Below are positions 8,742 through 18,046 of a stretch of DNA of 64,000 nt, piece after piece. A model generated the notes under the pieces. It did no database searches, had not been told where the DNA came from, and saw only the letters and a program-made list of their open reading frames with translations. Positions within the stretch are counted from its first letter, which is position 1; every line of letters starts with the position of its first letter. This stretch comes from Mucilaginibacter sp. (GTDB lineage: Bacteria > Bacteroidota > Bacteroidia > Sphingobacteriales > Sphingobacteriaceae): contig JAUCSE010000053.1 in the NCBI GenBank assembly GCA_030445275.1, forward strand, positions 124,001 to 188,000, written 5' to 3'. Position numbers and translations under genes: made by a program.

Positions 8742-11700
8742 TTACTTATTTTCTGTTTCGGTTAAAATTTTCTTTTGGCGAATGGAACTGACGTAGGCGG
8801 ACGGAAGTATCCCATATTCATCCTTAAAGAGTTTTGTAAAATATTTGGGGGTATTAAAGCCAACTTCATAGGATATTTGGCTTATACTCATCTGGCTGTT
8901 CTCCAGTAAATACACTGCTTTTTTTAACCTTATTGACCGGATAAATTCAAGGGGCGATTTGCCGCTAAGTATTAAAACTTTTTTATAGAGCGATACCCGG
9001 CTCATATTCATCTGGCGGCTTAGCTCTTCAACAGTAAGACTCTCATTTAAAATATTCTGCTCAATATACTCCACCATGTTTCTTAAGAACTTCTCATCGT
9101 CAGACGGTATATCAACTTCCTGTAGCTGTACATTCATTTGTTTTTTATAGGTACGTTTGAAAGTATCTTGCAGGATTAATAAATTCTTAATTTTTGAAAG
9201 CAGTATCTCAAAATTGAAAGGTTTGGTCATGTAATCATTGGCTCCGATTTCGAGCCCTTTTAATTGCTCTTCCTCACCGGTTAGGGCGGTTAATAAAATA
9301 ATGGGGATATGTGAGGTACGTCCGTCGTTCTTAATTTTTTTACAAAGTTCAATGCCATCCATTTGAGGCATACTGATATCACTGACGATAATGTCGGGGT
9401 GTTGTGATAAAGCCTTTTGCCAGCCTTCCTTTCCATTGGTGGCCTCCACAATAAAAAAAGTATCCTTAAGATTGTCTTTTAAATAAAAACGGAAATCATT
9501 GTTGTCCTCTACCAGCAATACAACCGGCTTTTTATTGGCATACTGGTGTTTTAGTCTTTCATTATCCTCCTCAGGCTGACCGGTATTCAGTTCTTCCGGT
9601 TGCTCATCGTCACCATCGGCTAAAATAGGCATCAAGCTATTTTTAACGGGAACAGGCAGTCTGATAATGAAACAAGAGCCATGATCAGGCTCGCTTTCAA
9701 CGATTATTTCGCCACCATGCATCTTAACAAACTCGCGGGTGATGGCCAAACCAATACCGCTGCCCTGGTTAATCAATGATTCAGGAATATCATGCTGAAA
9801 GAATCGCTCGAATATTTTATGATGTTTTTCATAGGGGATACCTATGCCCGTATCTATTATCTTAATTTCAAGCAGATTGGGGTCGGGTGTCGTTTTTTCA
9901 TACACCATATTCAACAGCACACTTACATGGCCACCTTTCTGGGTGAACTTAAAGGCATTGGAAAGTAAGTTGAATAATATCCTTTCAATTTTGTCATGAT
10001 CGAAGATTGTCACCAGCGTTTCTACTTCGCTGTCGAAAGCAAACGCGATGCCTTTTTCAGCCGCCATGTCGGTAAACGATAAAGAAATCTCTTTAATAAA
10101 CCGGATAATATCGCCGGGTTTACTATGCAGTTTCAGTTCCTGTACCTCCATCTTACGGAAATCAAGCAATTGATTGACCAGGTTTAGCAAGCGCCTCGCG
10201 TTTCTCTTGATCATATTCAATTGCTGTTTCTGCTCTGCGTCAGCATGGCTCAGCATTCTGTCAACCGGTGTGATGATCAATGATAACGGCGTTCTGAACT
10301 CGTGGCTTACATTTGTCAAAAATTTAATTTTCAACTGGTCAAGTTCATGCATTCGTTTAACTTCCTGCCGTTCCTGTTCGATTAATAGCCGGGCCTCCTG
10401 TTTCTCCTGTTCAGCCGCAAATTGTCTTCTTATCTTTTGTATGCCCCGCCGGCGGACCAGGAGAAGTGCGCCTGTCACCAGCAAGAGATAAATGATATAC
10501 GCCAGGGTCGATTTCCAAAACGGAGGAAGCACCTTAATTTTTAAGGTGATGTAATCCGGGTCCCAGGTACCCTCTGCGTTGATGGCCCGCACTTTAAAAA
10601 CATAATCGCCGCCGTCGAGATTAGTATAGGTGGCTCTTCGTGTTGCATTGTCCGCGTTAAGCCAGCCTTTGTCAAAACCCTCCATCATATACTGGTGCCT
10701 TACCTTGCTGGGATTAAAAAAATTCAGCGCGGCAAATTCAATAGTAAAAACATTATCACTATGATTAAGGGTAACTTCCCGGGTTGCCCAAATCGCTTTA
10801 GTGAGCACCACATGTCCGTTAACAGACTCGTTGGCGGCTATACTCTTATTAAAAAGCTGGAAGTCGGTAAAAATCAATTTAGGCTTATTGATGTTGGGAT
10901 GAATGCTTAAAGGATCAAAAATATTAAAACCGTGGCCGCCGCCGAATATCAGTTCACCCTTACTTGTTTTCAGGGCGGCATGCGCGTTAAACTCCCTGCC
11001 CTGCAGGCCGTCGGTTTCATCAAAATTTTCAAACTGAAAACGATAGGCGTCTTTCCCAGGTGATACTGTTATCCGGCCCACACCGTTCGAGGAGCTTAAC
11101 CACATCGCGCCTTTATTGTCTTCCAGTATGTCTAATACAGCATTATGGGGAAGGCCGTTTTTCTGGCTAAGTGAGATGATTTTTCTTGTTTCAGGATTTA
11201 AAATACTCAATCCGGCCTGTGTTCCCACCCATATCAAACCGCGGCTATCCTGGCTAATACAATTGACATTATCATTTACTAAACTATTGGCATCATTCGC
11301 GTTTCGGTTGTAATGAATCACCCGGTTATCACTTCTCATGATAACATCAATACCCAAATAACCTCCTACCCAAATATTTCCGCTTTTATCTTCCATCAAT
11401 GAAGTTATCAGCGGGCTTCTGATCTCGGTTTGTTTAAAAGGGTGGTAGAATGTTTTTGTTGAGCGATCAAAGATTTCCAGCCCCCCGGCAAATGTCCCGA
11501 TCCATAAGCGGTGTGACGAGTCTTCCAGGATACTCCATACCCTGTCATCTGCAATACTGGTGGCTACTTTATCATTATGCTTATAATGCGTAAAGGTTTT
11601 TCCATCAAAACAATCCAGTCCTCCAAAATACGTACCTATCCATAATTTCTGGTCATGATCGATGCACAGGCTAACAATAATATCGTTGCTTAAGCTATTG

Positions 11701-12935
11701 GGAATCCGGGCATCGTATTTATATTGGCTAAACTTTCCTGTTTTGCGGTTGAAATAAATCAACCCGCCACCATTGGTCCCTATCCATAAATTCCCCAGCT
11801 TGTCCTCAACAAAGTTATCAACGTCTTCAAAGCTCAAACTACCAGGATCTGAAGCAAAATGCCTGTAAAGCGGGAACCTGATGATATTGTTATGATAGTA
11901 ACTTATCCCTTCCTTAAAAGTACCGGCCCACATAATACCGGTATTATCCTTATAAAGGATCACGCTGTTTTGTCTTAACGATTTGGCATCGTCTTCCTGA
12001 TTAAGTAAATAAGTCATCCTAAAGTTCCGCTTATCCAGCACATTGATCCCGCCATGATCAGTGGCTATCCATATCAGACCGTCGTCGGCCTGAACGATAT
12101 TGCTAACGATATTGGATTTTAGCTTGGTGTCCTGCGATTCCCTATCAATATGCCGGAGTACTCCCGTTGAAGGGCTATAATAATACACACCCATATTTAC
12201 GTTGGATGCATAAAGCCACAAATCGTTGTCCCGATCTACGGTTATGGAATAATTACTACTCCGCCGATTTAAAACACTGGCATGATAGGTAATTTTATCC
12301 TGTTTAACATCCAGCGTTTCAACCGTGCCGTCATAATAAACCAGCCAAATATTGCCTTTTACATCTTTGGTAATATCGGCAACGGAATTGGAGTATAAAT
12401 ATAAAGACGGTTTAGCACCTGCATGATCATGATAACGTTTGGTCTTCCGGCTTAGGACATTATATCTATAAACGCCGGAGTCGGGGCATACAAACCAGAA
12501 ATCCCCTTTATCACCGCGCAATATTTTAAGGACATTAGGATAAGCCGGAAGCTTTAAAGAATTGATCAATAATGACATATCACTATTAAACTGTTCCATT
12601 TCAGGATCATAAAAACAATACCCGTTACGGGTTAATATCCATAACTTTCTGTCTGGTCCTTCAAAAATATTTACAATAAAATCATCGATAAGCGAGTTCC
12701 TGTTATAGGCATCATGCTTAAACACTTTCACGGTATAGCCGTCATAACGGTTAAGGCCCGATGCTGTGCCAAACCACATAAAGCCTTCCGAATCTTTGAA
12801 TATGCAGTTAACCTGATTGTGCGACAGTCCATTAGTTATATCGAGTTGCGAAAATTGATATTGGCTGTTTTGCGCAATGGCATTGGTGCAGGTCAGTAAA
12901 ATAGCCGCAAAGAGAATATAAATTTTTACGCGCAT
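8742..12935 (-). CDS. Hybrid two-component system sensor/regulator (HTCS), PUL1
   Basis: 1397 residues, the full HTCS architecture in one chain. Signal peptide (about 1-21, ending AIAQ). A periplasmic double beta-propeller of two-component-propeller repeats (LSHNQVNCIFKDSEGFMWFGT and many later IWIGT-like blades, about 25-720). Y_Y_Y domain (about 740-810). One membrane helix (LAYIIYLLLVTGALLLV). HisKA with phospho-acceptor His in NVSHEFRTPL. HATPase with DTGIGIPYEKH and GSGIGLAI. Receiver domain (LLVEDNN, acceptor Asp in IIVSDISMPQMDG, TKPF lysine, about 1135-1255). C-terminal AraC helix-turn-helix (about 1285-1390). It senses an oligosaccharide in the periplasm and activates the PUL. Encoded immediately upstream of SusC in the same direction, so the PUL1 structural operon is the expected target. 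All catalytic residues appear intact. Confidence 0.97.
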   Translation of the reverse strand: MRVKIYILFAAILLTCTNAIAQNSQYQFSQLDITNGLSHNQVNCIFKDSEGFMWFGTASGLNRYDGYTVKVFKHDAYNRNSLIDDFIVNIFEGPDRKLWILTRNGYCFYDPEMEQFNSDMSLLINSLKLPAYPNVLKILRGDKGDFWFVCPDSGVYRYNVLSRKTKRYHDHAGAKPSLYLYSNSVADITKDVKGNIWLVYYDGTVETLDVKQDKITYHASVLNRRSSNYSITVDRDNDLWLYASNVNMGVYYYSPSTGVLRHIDRESQDTKLKSNIVSNIVQADDGLIWIATDHGGINVLDKRNFRMTYLLNQEDDAKSLRQNSVILYKDNTGIMWAGTFKEGISYYHNNIIRFPLYRHFASDPGSLSFEDVDNFVEDKLGNLWIGTNGGGLIYFNRKTGKFSQYKYDARIPNSLSNDIIVSLCIDHDQKLWIGTYFGGLDCFDGKTFTHYKHNDKVATSIADDRVWSILEDSSHRLWIGTFAGGLEIFDRSTKTFYHPFKQTEIRSPLITSLMEDKSGNIWVGGYLGIDVIMRSDNRVIHYNRNANDANSLVNDNVNCISQDSRGLIWVGTQAGLSILNPETRKIISLSQKNGLPHNAVLDILEDNKGAMWLSSSNGVGRITVSPGKDAYRFQFENFDETDGLQGREFNAHAALKTSKGELIFGGGHGFNIFDPLSIHPNINKPKLIFTDFQLFNKSIAANESVNGHVVLTKAIWATREVTLNHSDNVFTIEFAALNFFNPSKVRHQYMMEGFDKGWLNADNATRRATYTNLDGGDYVFKVRAINAEGTWDPDYITLKIKVLPPFWKSTLAYIIYLLLVTGALLLVRRRGIQKIRRQFAAEQEKQEARLLIEQERQEVKRMHELDQLKIKFLTNVSHEFRTPLSLIITPVDRMLSHADAEQKQQLNMIKRNARRLLNLVNQLLDFRKMEVQELKLHSKPGDIIRFIKEISLSFTDMAAEKGIAFAFDSEVETLVTIFDHDKIERILFNLLSNAFKFTQKGGHVSVLLNMVYEKTTPDPNLLEIKIIDTGIGIPYEKHHKIFERFFQHDIPESLINQGSGIGLAITREFVKMHGGEIIVESEPDHGSCFIIRLPVPVKNSLMPILADGDDEQPEELNTGQPEEDNERLKHQYANKKPVVLLVEDNNDFRFYLKDNLKDTFFIVEATNGKEGWQKALSQHPDIIVSDISMPQMDGIELCKKIKNDGRTSHIPIILLTALTGEEEQLKGLEIGANDYMTKPFNFEILLSKIKNLLILQDTFKRTYKKQMNVQLQEVDIPSDDEKFLRNMVEYIEQNILNESLTVEELSRQMNMSRVSLYKKVLILSGKSPLEFIRSIRLKKAVYLLENSQMSISQISYEVGFNTPKYFTKLFKDEYGILPSAYVSSIRQKKILTETENK

Positions 12936-13080
12936 CTGGATACAATTGGAAAGACTCCCGCGACAACTTAATGTTCATAAAGTCAGTACACTAAGGTAAT
13001 ATAAATGTATGTACACAGGCAATAATTGTTAAAAAAACAATAAATATATTACCACAGGGCCTCTGAAGCGAGCAATAAGA

Positions 13081-13112
13081 AAAAGCATCCGGCAATGTGC
13101 TTATGCTTTTTG
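13081..13112 (-). terminator. Hairpin with T-tract, likely terminator
   Basis: A 9-bp perfect stem (AAAAAGCAT pairing with ATGCTTTTT) around a 14-base loop. The A/T runs at the stem ends mean it can act in either direction. It lies between the DUF6520-type gene and the HTCS gene. Confidence 0.5.
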
Positions 13113-13187
13113 CTTTGTTGGTACCAAAAACGGAATATGGCAGCCGGTCGATGCAGCATGTCCCAGTAAAACATTATTTATACTTAA

Positions 13188-13215
13188 AGAGGCTATTCCT
13201 TTCGGAACAGCCTCT
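13188..13215 (-). terminator. Strong hairpin downstream of the DUF6520-like gene
   Basis: A 12-bp stem (AGAGGCTATTCC against GGAACAGCCTCT, one mismatch) with a 4-base loop, starting 11 bases after the stop of the small minus-strand gene and followed in that direction by TTTAAG. Probable terminator of the MauE-DUF6520 transcript. Confidence 0.65.
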
Positions 13216-13226
13216 TAGAATGGAAC

Positions 13227-13514
13227 TTAATTACTATACCGCAAAGTAGCGGTATTCGGGCCGGTACCGGAACCCGCTACCTTGGTTCCACTGGCGCACA
13301 AGGTAACAGAACCGGGGCAAGAATAATCCGCGGTTGCCTGCGAAATTGTCGCCGTCTCATCCAAAGAAGGATCACGGGTGCCATCGTGGTTGAATTTCTG
13401 CCATTCATAGGAGGCATCCGCCTGCTTCGGCATGGCCTGAATTTTCGAAATTACACCTCCTGAGATACCGGCAACTAAAGCCAGGGCTAAAAAGCCGTTT
13501 TTAAACTTTTTCAT
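13227..13514 (-). CDS. Small exported protein, DUF6520-like
   Basis: 95 residues. A clear signal sequence (KNGFLALALVAGISGGV) is followed by IQAMPKQADASYEWQKFNHDG, a polar stretch, and a C-terminal segment with the only two cysteines of the mature part (YSCPGSVTLCASG). The layout of lysine-rich start, hydrophobic helix, EWQ/YEW patch and CxxxxxxC near the end matches the small DUF6520 proteins of Sphingobacteria as I remember them; I could not check this. It follows the MauE-type gene by 80 bases in the same direction and is followed by a strong hairpin, so the two probably form one transcript. The paired cysteines beside a redox membrane protein suggest a disulfide in the mature product. Function unknown. 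Confidence 0.7.
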   Translation of the reverse strand: MKKFKNGFLALALVAGISGGVISKIQAMPKQADASYEWQKFNHDGTRDPSLDETATISQATADYSCPGSVTLCASGTKVAGSGTGPNTATLRYSN

Positions 13515-13594
13515 AAAAGAAATTTAGATGAATGAATTAATCCGTTTTCCAGCAGGCAACGGTCTACCTGATTCTACGCGCGCGAAATATCTTT

Positions 13595-14044
13595 CTATTT
13601 GTATTTTCCAGAAGGAACATCCAATTTTTGTTTTTCAAGAATGACTAAAGGAATGAGGCCGATGACAATAAACAAGGCATTGAATATTAAATGTTGCCTC
13701 CAACTCAATTTGGAAATGATCCCTCCGCAGGAACAGGGTAAATCCAGTCCGGATAAAAGCATTCCGGTAATGTAGATTTCGAAAACCAACAATAAAATTA
13801 CAGCCCCATAAAGGCCTGTCAAACGATAACGGGCGAAAAATAACGTAAGGACTAAAAGCCCCTCCACCATTGGTAATATCCATCCCAAAAAAGGTGCGGT
13901 TATTTTCATGAGCGAGAAAGGAGACTGTTTCATCTGAAAAGCAAACCGATGATAGTCCAGCAATTTATTGATCGCGGTGTAGCTGAACAATAACATTATT
14001 AAGGCTACACATATATCAGCAATTAATTCCCTTTTCATAAGCAT
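13595..14044 (-). CDS. MauE/DoxX-type redox-associated membrane protein
   Basis: 149 residues with four predicted membrane helices (about 8-28, 48-70, 77-98, 118-138). The motif LPCSCGG sits between helices three and four, the cysteine-rich signature of MauE/DoxX-like membrane proteins; in methylamine dehydrogenase loci MauE assists disulfide or quinone-cofactor formation. Two in-frame ATGs lie two codons apart (14044 and 14038); neither has a strong ribosome site. The partner is most likely the small two-cysteine exported protein encoded 80 bases downstream. No methylamine dehydrogenase genes are present, so the classical MauE role does not apply. The family is fairly sure, the role is not. 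Confidence 0.8.
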   Translation of the reverse strand: MLMKRELIADICVALIMLLFSYTAINKLLDYHRFAFQMKQSPFSLMKITAPFLGWILPMVEGLLVLTLFFARYRLTGLYGAVILLLVFEIYITGMLLSGLDLPCSCGGIISKLSWRQHLIFNALFIVIGLIPLVILEKQKLDVPSGKYK

Positions 14045-14242
14045 TTACTTGATTTCCCATCAAAGTAACATCTAAAATCAGCGGGAAAACAGTTATAAAA
14101 GGGTGGTTAATTTAGTGGAATGGATATTTATTATTTTCCGGTACTTATACAACCAGCTATCTATTCACGCGGCATAAATTCGTATATAGGAACTATTTTA
14201 TTGAAAAAAGCCACAACCCTTTCCCCCCTTCAGTGGAGGATA

Positions 14243-16198
14243 TTAATCATCGACTGTTTCTTCAGCCCTTAATTCTGTTGCCAAAATAAGTTCGATGTCT
14301 TTCTTGATCTGAAGAAAACTCTTCAATACCATTTCTTCCGTTATATTTCTGATGACAGGCAATTCCTGGTAATGATCTTCTTCATTTTTTATCGCTTGAT
14401 GATCGTTGATGATCTCATTATGAAAAACCTTAAGCTCAATTTTATTTTCCGGGTCATCTGCTACCATGCCAACAAACTCACCAGAAGAAAGGGTGGATAT
14501 TTTTGAAGCAGGAACAGCAAAATCAAGTTGTGTGGATTTGCTGACGGAGGTATCCTGACTGTTTATAGTAACGCTTTGCCGTTCTTGCATAATTTTACCA
14601 AATCGTTCACTCAGCTGTTTGGCCGTATCGCCTGTGACTTGTCCGGAAACGATATTACCGACAATATTCATAATCACTTCTGCCTGCTCCCGTCCGTAGT
14701 CTTTTTTAAGCTGGCTATAATCCTGAACCGCGAGGGTGGTTGAAACCTTATTGGATCTTGCGGTCGCAATCAAACTGTCGATATTATTAATATAGACGGT
14801 TGGAAACTCGTCAAAAATCAAACTTGATTTCAATTGTTTCTTTTGATTGACCAGCTTAATCATTCGTGAAATGTATAAACTTAATACCGCTCCATAAACC
14901 TGTTGCTTTTGTGGATTATTGCCCATGCAAATTACTTTAGGTTCGTCGGGGTTATTCAGGTCAAGCGTAAAATCATTGCCGGATAAAACATAATATAGTG
15001 ACGGGGAGGACAGCCTCGCGAGGCTTATCTTTGCACTTGCGATCTGCCCTTCTAACTGGTCAAAGGCTTCATTTTTCCAGGCGGAGATAAATGGATTGAT
15101 TAAAACCTCAATCTCGGGTTCCATTTGTAACAATGAAAAAAGTCGTTGATAATCAATCTGTGAAAGCTCTATGGCATGCGGAATAGAGCAAAACTGGCCA
15201 CCACGATATTTTCTGAGATACCACATCAGTGCGGTCAGAAAATTGATGGGCGATTCCACAAAGAAATCACCCTGCCGTTTAATCCATTCCCGGTTCAACC
15301 CCAACATGAAAGTCCTTGACGATTCCATCGCGTCGGTAATATCTTTCATACAGGACGGAATAACCGGGTTGCAACGGTGCGTTCGGGACAAATCCTCAAA
15401 GTTGATCATATAGAACTGTGGTTTCACCGCATATTGTCTATAATTATTTCTGAGCGTATTAAATGCAATCCTGGTCAGATCATCAAATTTAAAATCATAA
15501 ATGAACATACTGAAACCTTTCTTAATATGCTGAGTAATGATGTGCCTGATGACAAAATATGATTTGCCAGCGCCAGACGTGCCCGGCACAAGCGTACCGC
15601 GAAATGGATTAATAATATTGATATAACTCTTCCTGACTTCATTCTTTAACCTGTATTGGGCAGGTAAATTAATGCTGTATTCGTTTTCGAGACGCCGTTC
15701 TTCCTGAGGAAATGTTTCATTTTCCCGGTTAAAGATGTCCTTGTTCAAATTCACGTGAATGATCCTGAATGCTAAACTGACACCGGAGAGAAATAGCAGG
15801 TAGCCGATGCTCGTAACGCTTATATAACAAAATGCCAAAATCAAATAGCTTTCGTTCAGGTATAATATCAATCCGCTTATATAATAGAGTATCAGTCCGA
15901 CCAGGCTATAATAAACCGCTCTTTTTAAGCCCACCTTTTCAGCTTTTCTCCCTTTACTGCCGATTAACGAAACGATCAGAAAAATCAAGGCCGCGGTTTT
16001 TGTAATGACGATATTTCTGAATATCGAAAGTTTATAAATGTTCGAGAGTAACCGGTTTACAATAGCGTAATTCCAATGAAGTTGTTCAAACGCTCCATAG
16101 CAGGTAAAATAAAAATGGAGGATCAGTACAACGATGCCCAAAAACCTGGTAAAATCTATGATCTTTCTTAAAGCCTGTTCGTTTTCTCCTGTTTGCAT
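14243..16198 (-). CDS. mobC: Mobilisation coupling protein, TraG/VirD4-like (MobC type)
   Basis: 651 residues. An N-terminal membrane region of about four helices (residues 15-150) begins with LHFYFTCYGAF, which resembles the YWFCY domain of Bacteroidota coupling proteins. The ATPase core has Walker A GTSGAGKS (about 206-213) and Walker B LIFDEFP (near 425), followed by the ARSNKVSTTLAVQDYSQL block typical of TraG/VirD4. It would link the relaxase-DNA complex to a conjugative secretion channel and drive transfer with ATP. The start is 11 bases after the relaxase stop, so it is in one operon with the two mob genes upstream. No mating-pair (tra) genes are in the window, so the channel must be supplied by another element. 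The name mobC follows Bacteroides usage. Confidence 0.92.
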   Translation of the reverse strand: MQTGENEQALRKIIDFTRFLGIVVLILHFYFTCYGAFEQLHWNYAIVNRLLSNIYKLSIFRNIVITKTAALIFLIVSLIGSKGRKAEKVGLKRAVYYSLVGLILYYISGLILYLNESYLILAFCYISVTSIGYLLFLSGVSLAFRIIHVNLNKDIFNRENETFPQEERRLENEYSINLPAQYRLKNEVRKSYINIINPFRGTLVPGTSGAGKSYFVIRHIITQHIKKGFSMFIYDFKFDDLTRIAFNTLRNNYRQYAVKPQFYMINFEDLSRTHRCNPVIPSCMKDITDAMESSRTFMLGLNREWIKRQGDFFVESPINFLTALMWYLRKYRGGQFCSIPHAIELSQIDYQRLFSLLQMEPEIEVLINPFISAWKNEAFDQLEGQIASAKISLARLSSPSLYYVLSGNDFTLDLNNPDEPKVICMGNNPQKQQVYGAVLSLYISRMIKLVNQKKQLKSSLIFDEFPTVYINNIDSLIATARSNKVSTTLAVQDYSQLKKDYGREQAEVIMNIVGNIVSGQVTGDTAKQLSERFGKIMQERQSVTINSQDTSVSKSTQLDFAVPASKISTLSSGEFVGMVADDPENKIELKVFHNEIINDHQAIKNEEDHYQELPVIRNITEEMVLKSFLQIKKDIELILATELRAEETVDD

Positions 16199-16209
16199 AG
16201 TCTTAATGT

Positions 16210-17451
16210 TTAGAGGTTCAACCTTTTTCGTTTCTTCTTTTTTTTCAATTGGTGCGGTATGGGAGAATCCTGTTCCGTAGGATGGAGCAAAGCTTCCAGC
16301 AGGTTCATATCATTGCTGAAGTTGGTTTCAGCTTTGCCAGGTATGATTTCATGCGTCGCATTGGTCGAATGACTTTCGTTCTTTACAGAACTCTTTTCAT
16401 TCCCCTCACTATTCAGTTGAAGAACGATAGCATTCGCGCTGTACACCTTTCCAAGATCACTACCGTTAAAAACGGTCTTGTTTAAATGATCTATAAATGT
16501 TATTCCATAAAAGCGACCCTCGCTGTTTTGCCGGAAAACCACTTGTACATTTAACTTCTTCAACTCTTTTTCAAACTGATTCTGTGTATGGGATTCCAAT
16601 AATACCTTGTTGATCTTTGATTTAAGCTGATCCTTAAACGGGCTTCGCAAATAGGCATTCATCCTGAAGCGGTCCTCCAATAATTTCAATGTTGGTTTCT
16701 TATAAAGGCTGCTGGCTTTGATCGGCACTCCTTGTTTTTTACCTTTACTATCAAGCGCCCAGTACAATAATCCATTATTTTTAAACATCACCGAATCCCT
16801 GGAACCTCTGTCGGCAGCAATATGATAAGTATGGAGAATCGCGTTAAGCTCCGGCAAACTGGTAAACTTATAGTTTTGGACGACTTCATTTACTACATTG
16901 GTTACAGTCCGTTTAATATCCGTTTTTCCGTATTCCAGGGCTTTGAGTTGCTCCGCCTTTAAGGGTTTAAGGTCCTGCATTTTGGAACTTGCCTGAACCA
17001 AACCATACTCTAGCTCAATTGCCTTCCGGGCTGGCTCCGACCTTACTCTTCCGATATGGTGTAAACTGATCCGCTCGCCATCCACAGTAATGTTGGTGGT
17101 CAGCACATGCACATGAGGATGACCGGCATCGTAGTGCTGATAGACCAGATAAGGCTGCTTGCCAAATCCAATTCCCGCCATATAGTCATCTGTTATCCGA
17201 AGCAGTTTTTCCCGTTCCAGGTTTTCAGTTAAATCAAAGTTGAGCGAGATGTGCACCGTATTTGTTTTAGTCAATTGATTCCTGCCTGCCAGATCTGTGA
17301 GCCTTAAAAGCTTGTCGAAAAGTGACAGTACTTCATGGTCTTTTGCAAAACCACTCGCCGCGATAAGTTCGGCCTTTCCGGCGTTAATCTTATTTTCATT
17401 GTAGTTCAATGCGCCTCTCAGGCTTTTCCCGCTCTTAATTTTTGCGACCAT
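16210..17451 (-). CDS. mobB: Relaxase/mobilisation nuclease (MOBP-like, MobB)
   Basis: 413 residues. The N-terminal relaxase domain (about 1-180) has the expected motifs: the LRGALNYNENK start region, TVHISLNFDL, and the histidine triad in QHYDAGHPHVHVLTT (His106, His111, His113, His115), which binds the metal at the nicking site. The catalytic Tyr is not certain; Tyr17 in LNYNE is the usual position. The C-terminal half is variable and ends in a very basic tail. It should nick oriT and pilot the strand during transfer. Its start overlaps the end of the MobA-like gene by 34 bases, indicating tight translational coupling. A candidate oriT lies just upstream of that gene. Confidence 0.93.
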   Translation of the reverse strand: MVAKIKSGKSLRGALNYNENKINAGKAELIAASGFAKDHEVLSLFDKLLRLTDLAGRNQLTKTNTVHISLNFDLTENLEREKLLRITDDYMAGIGFGKQPYLVYQHYDAGHPHVHVLTTNITVDGERISLHHIGRVRSEPARKAIELEYGLVQASSKMQDLKPLKAEQLKALEYGKTDIKRTVTNVVNEVVQNYKFTSLPELNAILHTYHIAADRGSRDSVMFKNNGLLYWALDSKGKKQGVPIKASSLYKKPTLKLLEDRFRMNAYLRSPFKDQLKSKINKVLLESHTQNQFEKELKKLNVQVVFRQNSEGRFYGITFIDHLNKTVFNGSDLGKVYSANAIVLQLNSEGNEKSSVKNESHSTNATHEIIPGKAETNFSNDMNLLEALLHPTEQDSPIPHQLKKKKKRKRLNL

Positions 17452-17831
17452 AGATCCGCGTATTTATTCATCTGTTCCTTGATTTGCCTGATGGAGGGTT
17501 CCAATTTTCCATTAATTACCGTAAGCAGGTTCATCCATAACCTGGCATCCGGGAATCCATGTGCGCTATTGATCTGCTTTACAACCTGGTTCAAGTTATT
17601 GCCAATGGCGTTTAACTCCCGCCTTAATAGTATCAGCTCTTCCAATACTTCATCCATTGATTTATCCCTGTATAAAATGGTTACCGGTTTACCCAGCAAT
17701 ACAGCCCTGCCATAATCACTCATCTTCCGGAAAACGGATTTCTTGTGCTGTCTCTTAAATAATTCAAACTCCTCATCGTTCAACCGGAGGTTTAGCCATT
17801 TGCCTCTGTTATTTTGCTGATCATTTACCAT
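17418..17831 (-). CDS. mobA: Mobilisation accessory protein (MobA/BmgB type)
   Basis: 137 residues from the ATG at 17831 (MVNDQQ); a TTG two codons earlier extends the frame but is less likely. The N-terminal half has a ribbon-helix-helix look (KWLNLRLNDEEFELFKRQ followed by SDYGRAVLL). The middle contains the conserved ELNAIGNNLNQVVKQIN helix that marks relaxosome accessory proteins of the MobC/BmgB Pfam family. It would bind oriT and help the relaxase melt and nick it. It is the first mob gene after the candidate oriT (17900-17934) and overlaps the relaxase gene by 34 bases. Naming varies: some authors call this protein MobC and the coupling protein something else. Confidence 0.88.
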   Translation of the reverse strand: MVNDQQNNRGKWLNLRLNDEEFELFKRQHKKSVFRKMSDYGRAVLLGKPVTILYRDKSMDEVLEELILLRRELNAIGNNLNQVVKQINSAHGFPDARLWMNLLTVINGKLEPSIRQIKEQMNKYADLWSQKLRAGKA

Positions 17832-17899
17832 TTGCAATCTTCATTAAACCGACTTCGGAGTGTTTAATCCATTGTTCCCGCAACGACCCCGGAGGGCGG

Positions 17900-17934
17900 G
17901 CAAGATCCGTTTGTGTAACAAACGTACATCTTGC
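17900..17934. other. Candidate origin of transfer (oriT)
   Basis: A 7-bp perfect hairpin (CGTTTGT-GTA-ACAAACG, 17908-17924) is followed three bases later by ATCTTGC (17928-17934). This resembles the nic consensus of MOBP relaxases (ATCCTG then C in RP4). GCAAGAT at 17900-17906 is the reverse complement of the same heptamer, so the whole is one larger imperfect inverted repeat. It lies about 70 bases upstream of the mobA start. The proposed nick is between 17933 and 17934. Confidence 0.65.
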
Positions 17935-17990
17935 TAACTGCAAAAAGACAGCAGTTCAAGTCCTCCTCTATCTCTTCAACCCTTATCATA

Positions 17991-18008
17991 TCCTCCATAA
18001 CTAAATGA
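17991..18008. repeat. 18-bp direct repeat, copy 1
   Basis: TCCTCCATAACTAAATGA occurs here and again at 18303-18320, where it covers the start codon and leader of the 87-residue gene. This copy lies between that gene's stop and oriT. It may be an operator or the remnant of a duplication. Confidence 0.6.
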
Positions 18009-18046
18009 TGACGATATCGTTTAATTCCTCACATAAAAAGAAATTT

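Larger units (their letters stand above)
12936..13226. other. Intergenic region between HTCS and accessory island
   Basis: 291 bases with no supportable gene. It holds two hairpins (13081-13112 and 13188-13215) that look like minus-strand terminators, so it separates PUL1 transcription from the genes to its right. The upstream sequence of the HTCS gene (12936-13010) is AT-rich with no box I can assign. Confidence 0.5.

Noticed and set aside
17955..17985. tRNA T-arm-like TTCAAGTCC
   Set aside because: Flanking bases do not pair into a T-stem, and there is no acceptor or anticodon arm nearby.
17864..17998. 44-codon minus-strand frame starting in the 18-bp repeat and running through oriT
   Set aside because: It starts with MEDMIRVEE by duplication of the leader of the 87-residue gene, then reads through the hairpin; no further coding character.
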